54,273 bases of DNA. Source: Desulfofundulus thermobenzoicus. GTDB lineage: Bacteria; Bacillota; Desulfotomaculia; Desulfotomaculales; Desulfovirgulaceae. Both the position numbers and the translations under genes were made by a program. The notes beneath the pieces are model-generated. The model made no database searches. It was not told the origin of the DNA and saw nothing but the letters and a program-made list of their open reading frames with translations. Position 1 is the stretch's first letter. Every line of letters starts with the position of its first letter. This document shows, piece after piece, positions 15,152 to 23,516 of the stretch. The DNA is taken from NCBI RefSeq assembly GCF_009428905.1, contig NZ_WHYR01000024.1:1-54273 (forward strand), read 5' to 3'.

Positions 15152-15488
15152 GATATTTTGATCAATGGACGGGGGCGGAAAATATCTATAATGGTATACT
15201 ATCCGGCTTTTATAAAATGCTTGTCAGCTATCGTTCTTTATGATATATTAAGTGATAGCCTTCACCATCACAAAAAAGACCCGCCCTGAATACCTGCTCT
15301 CTCCTCGCCATCAGGTCGCTTTATGTCAAAAGAAAATACACATTTCTTAAATTTGTAAGCAGGAAGTTTCGTTATTATGTCGAATTAGTATTTTGTGTTT
15401 AAAGGTACTTGGCAGCGGGGCAAGGCTTGTGGGTATGTATTTTTCTGCCATTTCCTCTCGCCGGTTATACGGGCATAAAAAATTCCCG

Positions 15489-15541
15489 TTGCTGTCAGGA
15501 ATGTGACAGTATAAAATGGCAGATGGTGCCATAATTTTATT
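15489..15541 (+). promoter_or_regulatory. Candidate control region upstream of sat (dyads)
   Basis: TGTCA-N6-TGACA (15493-15508, inside CTGTCA/TGACAG at 15492-15509) lies between a possible TTGCTG at 15489 and TATAAA at 15510. A CRP/FNR-type site could sit there. It is followed at once by a second hairpin, ATGGCA/TGCCAT (15516-15532), and AATTTTATT, which resembles a weak terminator. The spacing between the presumed -35 and -10 is only 15 bases, so the promoter call is tentative. Confidence 0.35.
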
Positions 15542-15736
15542 ATCGTAGCGCTTTATATAACGTCATTTTAGAAAATATAAATGTCAGCATGCTCCCGGGT
15601 GTCGTGCTGAGGAGTGTATTTTTGCTGTCATACTTTCAAAGAGAAGGGGAGGGGATAGCTGGGAGAGGTTCTCCGGATTGGTCGAACCCACTGTGCTTAT
15701 CAACCAGAACTACTTATTTAAGGAAGGAGAAGGGAT

Positions 15737-16996
15737 ATGACCTATATCGGCCATGGCGGCAAGGAAATTATAGAAAGGGTTCTGGAACCGAAAGAGGCTG
15801 CTGAGGCTATTAAAGGGTTAACCCCCGTACCCATCCGCGGGCAGATTGCCAGGGAAATCGTGGATATTGCCTACGGATTCTTTACCCCCCTGGAAGGGTT
15901 TATGACCAGGGCGGACGTGGCCGGCGTTTGCAACAACATGAGGCTGGCCAATGGCGTGCTCTGGCCCATTCCCATCGTCTTTGACATTTCCGATGAGGAA
16001 CTAAAGGAAAAAGGGATCAAGGAAGGGGACAAGGTCTTACTTACCTTCCGGGAAAAACCCATGGCCATCCTGGAAGTGGAGGAAATCTTCACCTTCGACA
16101 AGCAGGAAATGGCTCAAAAGGTTTACGGCACCACCGAAGAAAAGCATCCCGGCGTGGCCCGGACATATAATTACAAGGACAAGTTCATCGGCGGCAAGAT
16201 TACCCTGGTAAACAAGCCCATTATCAATCCTCCCTTTGATCAGTTCTTCTTTACTCCCATCCAGATGAGGCAGAAATTTGCGGAAAAGGGCTGGCAGAGA
16301 GCAGTGGCCCACCAAACCCGCAACGTGCCCCACACCGGACATGAGTGGCTCATGAAAGGGGCCTGGCTGTCCGCCCATGGCGAGCTTCCCGTAGAAAAGA
16401 CCATCACCGGCGTTGTGGTCAACGCCATCATCGGCGAAAAGAGAAAGGGCGATTACATCGACGAGGCCATCGTCCTGTGCCACGACGTATTGCGCAAGGC
16501 CGGATATTTCCGGGAGGACGTGCACCTGACCTCCATCGCCCTGTGGGATATGCGTTACGCCGGTCCCAAAGAGGCCGTGTTCCATGCCATTTTGCGGTCC
16601 AACCTGGGCCTCTCCCACCATATGTTCGGCCGTGACCACGCCGGCGTGGGCACTTACTACGATCCGTATGACGCCCACCGGATATTCGACCAGTTTCCGC
16701 TGGAAGATCTGAACATCAAGCCGGTGCGGGTGCTGGCCTGGTGGTACTGCCCGGTTTGCGGCGAGGTCACCTATTCCGGCCTGTGCGGTCACAAGGATAA
16801 GGCCATGAACTTCAGCGGCACCCTGATCCGGAGCATCATTCAGGATGGCGTCAAGCCGCCCCGCCTGATCTTCAGACCCGAAGTGTTCGATCTGATTATG
16901 GAATGTGCGGAAAAATACGGGTTTGGTTCTCCCTTTGTTAACGACAAGTACCTGGCCGAGCGGAACCCCGTGTTTACCCTTGCGGATTTGAAGTAA
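15737..16996 (+). CDS. sat: Sulfate adenylyltransferase (ATP sulfurylase)
   Basis: Activates sulfate with ATP to adenosine phosphosulfate, the first step of sulfate respiration, in the cytoplasm. The 419-residue monofunctional dissimilatory type shows the ATP/sulfate motifs VAHQTRNVPHTGHEWL and FGRDHAGVGTYYDPYDAHRI. It also has a Cys-rich zinc site, YCPVCGEVTYSGLCGHKD, found in sulfate-reducer and archaeal enzymes. No APS-kinase domain follows. ATG 15737 comes after GGAAGGAGAAGGG. It opens the cluster sat - small protein - aprBA - qmoAB - HdrD-like - qmoC. Confidence 0.97.
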   Translation: MTYIGHGGKEIIERVLEPKEAAEAIKGLTPVPIRGQIAREIVDIAYGFFTPLEGFMTRADVAGVCNNMRLANGVLWPIPIVFDISDEELKEKGIKEGDKVLLTFREKPMAILEVEEIFTFDKQEMAQKVYGTTEEKHPGVARTYNYKDKFIGGKITLVNKPIINPPFDQFFFTPIQMRQKFAEKGWQRAVAHQTRNVPHTGHEWLMKGAWLSAHGELPVEKTITGVVVNAIIGEKRKGDYIDEAIVLCHDVLRKAGYFREDVHLTSIALWDMRYAGPKEAVFHAILRSNLGLSHHMFGRDHAGVGTYYDPYDAHRIFDQFPLEDLNIKPVRVLAWWYCPVCGEVTYSGLCGHKDKAMNFSGTLIRSIIQDGVKPPRLIFRPEVFDLIMECAEKYGFGSPFVNDKYLAERNPVFTLADLK

Positions 16997-17014
16997 TCGC
17001 TGGGAGGTGGCGAG

Positions 17015-17305
17015 ATGTCCATTACCATCAACGTCTGGATTAATGAAGAACGGTACGCCAAATTGCAGAAGGCCGGGCTGGCCGATATGGCCGAAGAAGT
17101 GCTGGCCGGCTTGAAAGTGCTGAAGGTTCCCGTTTCGGAAGAGCAAAAAGACAAGATCCTGCAGGTTTTCCCCACGGCCAAATATGACTCTGCTACCACC
17201 AAAAGCATCGAACTTCTGCCCAGGGAAGTGAAGGACAAGATTTTCGATTTAGTGGTGGAGAAGGAAAAACTGGATGTCATGGGGGATTTTCTGGCCAACT
17301 ACTAA
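17015..17305 (+). CDS. Conserved small protein between sat and aprB
   Basis: A 96-residue acidic, helix-rich, soluble protein with no cysteine, signal or membrane segment. It begins MSITINVWINEERYAKLQKA, continues through LADMAEEVLAGLKVLKVPV, and has a KDKIFDLVVEKEKLDVMGDF C-terminal helix. TGGGAGGTGG precedes ATG 17015, only 18 bases after sat, so it is translated with the pathway. I do not recognise an assigned function. Position alone suggests a partner of Sat or of APS reductase, for example in handing over APS. Confidence 0.85.
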   Translation: MSITINVWINEERYAKLQKAGLADMAEEVLAGLKVLKVPVSEEQKDKILQVFPTAKYDSATTKSIELLPREVKDKIFDLVVEKEKLDVMGDFLANY

Positions 17306-17415
17306 ATGAATATCCAAATAAGTAAGCATTGGAGGTGAGGTAGGGGAGAAGAGAGGGGAGAGTTGTTGGGGGAACGTGTGCTCAGCAAACAAAAATTAAG
17401 GAGGTCAGAGAGTAG

Positions 17416-17856
17416 ATGCCGAGTTATGTAATTACCGAAAAATGCGACGGCTGCAAGGGGCAGGACAAGACCGCCTGCATGTATATCTGCCCCAACGACC
17501 TGATGGTTCTGGACAAAGAGAGAATGAAGTCCTACAACCGGGATCCCCAGATGTGCTGGGAGTGCATGTGCTGCGTAAAGATTTGCCCGCAGCAGGCCAT
17601 GGACGTACGGGGTTATGCCGATTTTATTCCTCTGGGTGCCAGCACCATTCCTCTGCGTGGTTCTGAGGACATTATGTGGACCATCAAGTTCCGGGATGGC
17701 TCCATTAAACGGTTTAAGTTCCCCATCCGGACCACGGCGGAAGGCACCATTGTTCCCGATGCCGGATTGGAAACCGGTACCGACGATCTGAAGAGCTACG
17801 TGCTGTTTACAGAACCCGCATCCCTGGGCTGTGAAGTTCCGACCATTAAGAAATAA
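17416..17856 (+). CDS. aprB: Adenylylsulfate reductase, beta subunit
   Basis: Iron-sulfur subunit of APS reductase, which passes electrons to the FAD in AprA for reduction of APS to sulfite and AMP. At 146 residues it has two ferredoxin-type [4Fe-4S] motifs: CDGCKGQDKTACMYICPND, where the spacing is enlarged as in all AprB, and CWECMCCVKICPQQAM. The beta-sheet tail (RFKFPIRTTAEG) wraps AprA. ATG 17416 follows AAGGAGGTCAGAGAG. The 110-base gap before it is unusually rich in purine runs resembling ribosome-binding sites. aprA follows after 21 bases. Confidence 0.97.
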   Translation: MPSYVITEKCDGCKGQDKTACMYICPNDLMVLDKERMKSYNRDPQMCWECMCCVKICPQQAMDVRGYADFIPLGASTIPLRGSEDIMWTIKFRDGSIKRFKFPIRTTAEGTIVPDAGLETGTDDLKSYVLFTEPASLGCEVPTIKK

Positions 17857-17877
17857 CTTGTAGAGGAGGTTTGGCAA

Positions 17878-19764
17878 GTGGCGAATTTTGAGACTGTTGT
17901 AGTCAATACCGATCTGCTGATTGTCGGTGGCGGCATGTCCGCTTGCGGCGCGGCCGTGGAAGCATCATACTGGGCCAAGAAACACGGCTTGAAAGTCACC
18001 CTGGTGGACAAGGCGGCCATGGACCGCAGCGGCGCCGTGGCCATGGGTCTGTCCGCCATCAACCTGTATATCGGCCAGGCTGCCGGCGACAACACCGTTG
18101 AGGACTATGTCCGTTACGTGAGACAGGACCTCATGGGCGTTACCCGGGAAGACCTGGTATACAGCATCGCCCGGCACGTAGACTCCACCGTGCACCTGTT
18201 TGAAAAGTGGGGCCTGCCCATCTGGAAGGATAAAGACGGCAAGTACGTCCATGAAGGCCGCTGGCAAATCATGATCAACGGCGAGTCCTACAAGATCATC
18301 GTGGCCGAGGCCGCCAAGAACTCCATCAACAGCCTGGGCGACAAGGGCGAAATTTACGAGCGGGTATTCATCGTGGAGCCCCTGCTGGACGGCGACCGCT
18401 GCGTGGGTGCTGTGGGCTTCTCCGTCCGGGAGAACAAGTTCTACGTCTTCAAGGCCAAAGCCGTTCTGGTGGGCATGGGCGGCGCCGTGCACGTATTCCG
18501 GCCCCGTTCCACCGGCGAAGGTCTGGGCCGTTCCTGGTACCCGCCCTTCAACACCGGTTCCTCCACCTACTTCACCCTGAAGGCCGGCGCTGAAATGACC
18601 TGCCAGGAAGTGCGCTTCATTCCCGTACGGTTCAAGGATGCCTACGGTCCGGTGGGTGCCTGGTTCCTGCTCTTCAAGTCCGTAGCCACCAACGCCTTTG
18701 GCGAGGACTACATGAAGACCCACCCGGATGTGCTGGAGCAGTACGCTCCCTATGGTATGACCAAGCCCATCCCGGCCAACCTGCGGAACCACCTGGGGCT
18801 CATTGACGAGCGGGCCGGCCTGGGTCCCATCTACATGCAGACGGCCGAGGCCATCCAGCGCCTGTCCGAGGAAATGCCCGATGAGAAGCAGCGCAAGAAA
18901 AAACTCAAAGAGCTGGAGTCGGAAGCCTGGGAAGACTTCCTCGACATGACCATTTCCCAGGCCCTGCTGTGGGCGGCCACCAACACCCGGCCGGAAGAGA
19001 AGCCCTCTGAAATTGCCGCCTGCGAACCTTACTTCATCGGTTCCCACTCCGGTGCTTCCGGCGCTTGGGTCAGCGGTCCCGAGGACATCGCTCCGCCTGA
19101 ATATCAGTGGGGCTATACCAATATGTCCACTGTGAAGGGCCTGTTCTGCGCCGGCGACGCTTCCGGTGCTTCCAGCCACAAGTTCTCCTCCGGTTCCTTC
19201 ACTGAAGGCCGGATTGCCGGTAAGTCCGCCATCCGGTTCATTGTGGAGAATAACCAGGAGCCCAGTGTGGACGACGCCCAGGTGGAAGCCCTGAAAGAGC
19301 GTATCTTAAAGCCCCTGGATCTGTTCGAGCAGTTCAAGGGTGCCACCACCGACCCGGATGTGAACCCCAACTACATCCGGCCGAAGCAGTTCATGTTCCG
19401 CCTGCAGAAGATCATGGACGAGTATGCCGGTGGTGTGTCCAAGTCCTTCACCACCAACAAGCACCTGCTGGAGAAGGGCATGGAGCTGCTGACCATGCTG
19501 AAGGAAGACTCCGAGAAACTGGCCGCCGAAAACCTGCACGAACTGATGCGTTGCTGGGAAAACGTCCACCGGATGTGGCAGGCCGAAGCCCATATCAGGT
19601 CCGTCATGTTCCGGGAAGAGACCCGGTGGCCCGGCTACTACATCAGGGCGGACTTCCCGAACATGGACCAGGAAAACTGGAAGTGCTTCGTCAACTGCAA
19701 GTGGGATCCCAAGACCGGCGAATGGGAAATGTGCAAGCGGCCCATTATCTCCATCATTGACTAG
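17878..19764 (+). CDS. aprA: Adenylylsulfate reductase, alpha subunit (flavoprotein)
   Basis: Catalytic FAD subunit of APS reductase, 628 residues, cytoplasmic. The N-terminal dinucleotide fold is TDLLIVGGGMSACGAAVEAS. The fumarate-reductase-like FAD motifs are DRSGAVAMGLSAINLYIG, LVGMGGAVHVFRP, and KGLFCAGDASGASSHKFSSG near residue 425. GTG 17878 is preceded by AGAGGAGGTTTGGCA. It forms an AprBA heterodimer with the preceding gene. A hairpin with a T-rich tail follows at 19802-19835, before the qmo genes, and may reduce read-through. Confidence 0.98.
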   Translation: MANFETVVVNTDLLIVGGGMSACGAAVEASYWAKKHGLKVTLVDKAAMDRSGAVAMGLSAINLYIGQAAGDNTVEDYVRYVRQDLMGVTREDLVYSIARHVDSTVHLFEKWGLPIWKDKDGKYVHEGRWQIMINGESYKIIVAEAAKNSINSLGDKGEIYERVFIVEPLLDGDRCVGAVGFSVRENKFYVFKAKAVLVGMGGAVHVFRPRSTGEGLGRSWYPPFNTGSSTYFTLKAGAEMTCQEVRFIPVRFKDAYGPVGAWFLLFKSVATNAFGEDYMKTHPDVLEQYAPYGMTKPIPANLRNHLGLIDERAGLGPIYMQTAEAIQRLSEEMPDEKQRKKKLKELESEAWEDFLDMTISQALLWAATNTRPEEKPSEIAACEPYFIGSHSGASGAWVSGPEDIAPPEYQWGYTNMSTVKGLFCAGDASGASSHKFSSGSFTEGRIAGKSAIRFIVENNQEPSVDDAQVEALKERILKPLDLFEQFKGATTDPDVNPNYIRPKQFMFRLQKIMDEYAGGVSKSFTTNKHLLEKGMELLTMLKEDSEKLAAENLHELMRCWENVHRMWQAEAHIRSVMFREETRWPGYYIRADFPNMDQENWKCFVNCKWDPKTGEWEMCKRPIISIID

Positions 19765-19801
19765 TTAATAGCGAGAGACGGTTATCTCAATATGTGGCGA
19801 G

Positions 19802-19840
19802 AGCCGTGGCTGTTCGCGGCCACGGCTTATCCTTATTTTT
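19802..19840 (+). terminator. Terminator-like hairpin between aprA and qmoA
   Basis: Nine-base stem AGCCGTGGC / GCCACGGCT with loop TGTTCGCG, followed by TATCCTTATTTTTTAA. The T-tract is offset, so it is probably a partial terminator setting a higher level of aprBA than of qmo transcripts. Confidence 0.65.
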
Positions 19841-19868
19841 TAAAACTAACTGCGACGGTGATGAAAAA

Positions 19869-21116
19869 ATGGGAAACAAGGCCATTCTGGTGGTCGGAGG
19901 GGGCATAAGCGGGCTCACTGCTGCCATTGAAGCATCGGAAGTGGGGCAGGAAGTTTTCATTGTGGAAAAGAACGCCTACCTTGGTGGCAGGGTAGCCCAG
20001 CTGAACCAGTATTTCCCCAAGCTGTGTCCTCCCAGTTGTGGGTTGGAGATTAACTTCCGCAGGATTAAAAACAATCCCAGGATTCACGTTCTTACCCTGG
20101 CGGAGGTCACAGCGGTTTCGGGCGGGGAAGGAAATTTTGAAGTCAAAGTAAAGATCAACCCCCGTTATGTGAATGAAAATTGCACCGCCTGCGGAAAGTG
20201 CGGGGAGGTATGTCCGGCCGAAAGGGCCAACGAATTCAACTACGGGCTGGACAAAACAAAAGCCATTTATCTACCGCACCTTTTTGCTTACCCCACCAAA
20301 TATGTCATTGATCCGTCGGCCTGCCAGGGGGCGTCCTGCAATAAGTGCGTTGAGGTTTGCCCGGTGAATGCCATTGAGTTAAACGCGGAACCCAGGGAAA
20401 TGACCCTGCAGGTGGGTTCCATCATCTGGGCCACCGGCTGGAAGCCGTACGACGCCTCCAGGATCAGTTACTACGGCGGCGGCCAGTACGCCAATGTGAT
20501 CACCAATGTGATGCTGGAGAGGTTGGCCTCCAACACCGGCCCCACCGGCGGTAAGATCTTGCGTCCTTCCGACGGCAAGCCGGCGGAAAAGGTGGCCTTC
20601 GTCCAGTGCGCCGGTTCCCGGGATGAAAACCACCTGCCCTATTGCTCCGGGATTTGCTGCCTGGCTTCCCTGAAGCAGGCCACCTACATCCTGGAACGCA
20701 ATCCCGAGGCCCAGGTGTACATCTATTTCATTGACATCCGGGCCCGGGGCAGATACGAAGACTTTTATAATAAAGTAAAAGATATGCCCAACGTACACCT
20801 GGTGAAAGGAAAGGCCGGTGACATTACCGAAGATCCGGCTACCGGGAACCTGACGGTGGTGGTGGAAGACCAGGAAACACAGAAGTTGATGAAAGAGCAG
20901 TTTGACCTGGTGGTACTGGCTACCGGTATGGACCCGGTGACCCGGGAAGCCAAAGCGCCGGCCGAGTTGGTTTACGATGCCAGTGGCTTTGTGGTGGGTG
21001 GAGCGCCTGGTATCTATGGCGCCGGTTGCGCGGTTAAGCCCATGGATGTGGCTTCCTGCGTGGAGGATGCCACGGCCGCTGCCCTCAAGGCCATTCAATC
21101 GACGCTGGGGAGGTAA
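19869..21116 (+). CDS. qmoA: Quinone-interacting oxidoreductase subunit QmoA (HdrA-like)
   Basis: FAD and iron-sulfur protein related to HdrA, part of the Qmo complex thought to carry electrons from menaquinol to APS reductase. It has 415 residues. The FAD site AILVVGGGISGLTAA is at the N-terminus. The HdrA-type Cys block PKLCPPSCGLEI is followed by ferredoxin motifs CTACGKCGEVCPAE and CQGASCNKCVEVCPVNAI. ATG 19869 begins the expected MGNKAILVVGGG; in-frame codons from 19794 lie in the hairpin region and are not supported. It overlaps the next gene by one base (TAATG). Confidence 0.95.
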   Translation: MGNKAILVVGGGISGLTAAIEASEVGQEVFIVEKNAYLGGRVAQLNQYFPKLCPPSCGLEINFRRIKNNPRIHVLTLAEVTAVSGGEGNFEVKVKINPRYVNENCTACGKCGEVCPAERANEFNYGLDKTKAIYLPHLFAYPTKYVIDPSACQGASCNKCVEVCPVNAIELNAEPREMTLQVGSIIWATGWKPYDASRISYYGGGQYANVITNVMLERLASNTGPTGGKILRPSDGKPAEKVAFVQCAGSRDENHLPYCSGICCLASLKQATYILERNPEAQVYIYFIDIRARGRYEDFYNKVKDMPNVHLVKGKAGDITEDPATGNLTVVVEDQETQKLMKEQFDLVVLATGMDPVTREAKAPAELVYDASGFVVGGAPGIYGAGCAVKPMDVASCVEDATAAALKAIQSTLGR

Positions 21117-23329
21117 TGACGGTGGACAAAAAGATGGCAGTTTATATCTGTACCGGTTGCGGCATAGGGGATGCCCTGGACATTGACGCCCTTACGGAAC
21201 TGGCCGAGGATAATAAGGCTCAGTTCTGTAAATCCCACCCCTTCCTTTGCGGGGCCGAAGGTGTGGATATGATCAAGCGGGACATGGAAGGGGAAGGGAT
21301 CAATACCATAGTGATTGCCGCCTGCTCCATGCGGGTGAACACCGGTGTGTTTGACTTTCCCGGCGCTCTGGTGGAAAGGGTGAACCTGCGGGAGCAGGGC
21401 GTATGGTGCCATCCGGCCAACGATGAGGATACCCAGATGCTGGCGGAAGATCAGCTGCGTATGAGCCTGGTGAAGGCCCAGCAGTCCTCCCTGCCGGAAC
21501 CCTACCAGGTCCAGGATCTGTCCAAAGCCATCCTGGTGGTGGGCGGCGGCCTGGCCGGTGTAACGGCGGCGGCGGAAGCGGCCCGGGCCGGTTACAAAAC
21601 CGTGCTGGTGGAAAAGGAACCGGTCCTGGGCGGCTGGGTGAACGGGTTATACAAGCAGGTGGGGCTTAAACCACCCTATAATGAACTGGAAGAAGTGGAT
21701 ATAGCCGCCCGGATCAGAGAGGTGGAAGAAAACCCCGACATTAAAGTTTATAAGGGTGCTCAGATTGCATCCATTGCCGGCGCCCCCGGTATGTTTGACG
21801 TAACCATCAATCAGAACGGCGGCCAGTCCAGCGAACGGGTGGGCGCCATTGTCATGGCTTCCGGAGCGGTGGCCTATGATGCCGGCAAACTGGGTCACCT
21901 GGGCTTTGGCCGGTATCCCGATGTGATCACCGGCGAAATGTTCGAGGAGATGGCCAAAAAGGGCGAATTCAAGCGGCCTTCCGACGGCCGGGAAGTAAAG
22001 AGTGTGGCCTTTATCCTCTGTGCCGGCTCCCGGGACCCGGAGCATCTGCCCTACTGCTCCACCATTTGCTGCACCGAGTCCCTGAAGCAGGCCCTGTACC
22101 TGAAGGAAAAGGACCCCGGGTCCACTGTTTACATCTTCTACAAAGACATGCGGGCTCTGGGCAAATACGAGTTCCTCTACCAGCGGGCGCAAAAGGAAGG
22201 GACGCTTTTCTTCCGGGGTGAGGTGGCCAGCATTGCCGAAGAGGGCGGCAGCCTGGTCATTGAATTTGACGATGTGCTGGCCGGGGACCGCATCCGCACG
22301 GAAGCCATTGACCTGGTGGTGCTGGCCACCGGTATGGTGCCCACCACGGCCATCGGTGAAAGAATAGAGGTCAAAGCCGACGATCAGAAGGAAGAAGAAG
22401 GGCCCAAGGCGGACGAAATTATCAAGTCCAACATCCTGAACCTGCAGTACCGGCAGGGTCCGGAAATGCCCACATTAAAATATGGTTTTGCGGATTCCCA
22501 TTTTATCTGCTTCCCCTATGAAACGCGGCGTACGGGCATTTATGCCGCCGGCAGCGTACGGGCGCCCATGGATATTCCTTCCACCATTGCCGATGCCACC
22601 GGAGCAGCCTTAAAGGCCATCCAGTGCATCGAACTGACAGCCCGGGGATCGGCGGTGCACCCGCGGGTATGGGATCTCTCCTTCCCGGAATTCTTTATGC
22701 AAAGGTGCACCCAGTGCAAGCGGTGTACGGTGGAATGCCCCTTCGGCGCCATCAACGAAGATGAAAAGTTCAACCCGCTGCCCAACCCCACCCGCTGCCG
22801 TCGTTGCGGTACCTGCATGGGGGCCTGTCCGGAGCGGATCATATCCTTCAAGAACTATTCGGTGCCCATTATCGGCAGCATGGTCAAGTCCATCGAAGTA
22901 CCGGAAGAGGATGAGGAAAAGCCGCGCATTGTGATCTTTGCCTGTGAAAACGATGCCTATCCGGCTCTGGACATGGCCGGTATGAACCGGCAGGAAATCA
23001 GCCCGTGGGTACGGATCATTCCGGTGCGCTGCCTGGGTTCCATCAACCTGATCTGGATTGCCGACGCCCTCTCCAAAGGCATTGACGGCATCCTGCTGCT
23101 GGGTTGCAAGCACGGGGACGACTATCAGTGCCACTTCATCAAGGGCAGTGAACTGGCCAGCATCCGCCTGTCCAAGATTTCCGAAACCCTGGACCGCCTG
23201 GCCCTGGAGTCCGACCGGGTGCGCATGGAGCAGGTCAGCATCATGGATTACGACCGCATTCCGCAGATTATCGCCGAATTTGCGGAAAAACTGGAAGAAG
23301 TGGGCCCCAACCCCTATAAAGGCTTCTAA
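21116..23329 (+). CDS. qmoB: Quinone-interacting oxidoreductase subunit QmoB (HdrA-like with MvhD domain)
   Basis: Second HdrA-like subunit, 737 residues. A first FeS/Cys region (YICTGCGIGDALDI, then C in HPFLCGAEG) is followed by an FAD domain starting ILVVGGGLAGVTAAAEAARA near residue 140. Two [4Fe-4S] ferredoxin motifs, CTQCKRCTVECPFGAIN and CRRCGTCMGACPERII, lie near residues 530-575. The C-terminal 140 residues are an MvhD-type [2Fe-2S] domain (VIFACENDAYPALD, RCLGSINLIWIADAL, LLLGCKHGDDYQC). It overlaps qmoA, so translation is coupled. The MvhD domain suggests an additional electron entry or exit site. Confidence 0.95.
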   Translation: MTVDKKMAVYICTGCGIGDALDIDALTELAEDNKAQFCKSHPFLCGAEGVDMIKRDMEGEGINTIVIAACSMRVNTGVFDFPGALVERVNLREQGVWCHPANDEDTQMLAEDQLRMSLVKAQQSSLPEPYQVQDLSKAILVVGGGLAGVTAAAEAARAGYKTVLVEKEPVLGGWVNGLYKQVGLKPPYNELEEVDIAARIREVEENPDIKVYKGAQIASIAGAPGMFDVTINQNGGQSSERVGAIVMASGAVAYDAGKLGHLGFGRYPDVITGEMFEEMAKKGEFKRPSDGREVKSVAFILCAGSRDPEHLPYCSTICCTESLKQALYLKEKDPGSTVYIFYKDMRALGKYEFLYQRAQKEGTLFFRGEVASIAEEGGSLVIEFDDVLAGDRIRTEAIDLVVLATGMVPTTAIGERIEVKADDQKEEEGPKADEIIKSNILNLQYRQGPEMPTLKYGFADSHFICFPYETRRTGIYAAGSVRAPMDIPSTIADATGAALKAIQCIELTARGSAVHPRVWDLSFPEFFMQRCTQCKRCTVECPFGAINEDEKFNPLPNPTRCRRCGTCMGACPERIISFKNYSVPIIGSMVKSIEVPEEDEEKPRIVIFACENDAYPALDMAGMNRQEISPWVRIIPVRCLGSINLIWIADALSKGIDGILLLGCKHGDDYQCHFIKGSELASIRLSKISETLDRLALESDRVRMEQVSIMDYDRIPQIIAEFAEKLEEVGPNPYKGF

Positions 23330-23420
23330 GAAGGGGCGTGCCGGGCGGCCGGAAGAAAACATTTTATTAAGAATATGTAACTATGGGGAAATGTTCGAAT
23401 TAGAGGCGGTAAACCTTATC

Positions 23421-23457
23421 CGGTTGCCCGCCGGAAGAAGGACCCGGCGGGCAACCG
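23421..23457 (+). repeat. Strong intercistronic hairpin between qmoB and the HdrD-like gene
   Basis: Perfect 14-base stem CGGTTGCCCGCCGG / CCGGCGGGCAACCG with loop AAGAAGGAC. No T-run follows, so it more likely protects or processes the mRNA than ends it. It lies 60 bases before the next start. Confidence 0.75.
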
Positions 23458-23516
23458 TACATGATTCCTGCCGGCACCAGCAGGTTAAAAAATCATAAGC
23501 CAAAGGGGCTTCGCAT

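Larger units (their letters stand above)
14744..15736. other. Long gene-free region before the sulfate-reduction locus
   Basis: Almost 1 kb without a gene that I can support. It contains several hairpins (CCGTA/TACGG near 14951, a 20-base perfect palindrome at 15132-15151, dyads at 15492-15509 and 15516-15532) and becomes AT-rich from 15240. The right half presumably holds the promoter and leader of sat. An ORF at 15067-15243 (58 codons) has no recognisable features. Confidence 0.45.

Noticed and set aside
16037..19179. Long minus-strand open frames opposite sat and aprA
   Set aside because: Same reason: codon-bias shadows, with secure genes on the other strand.
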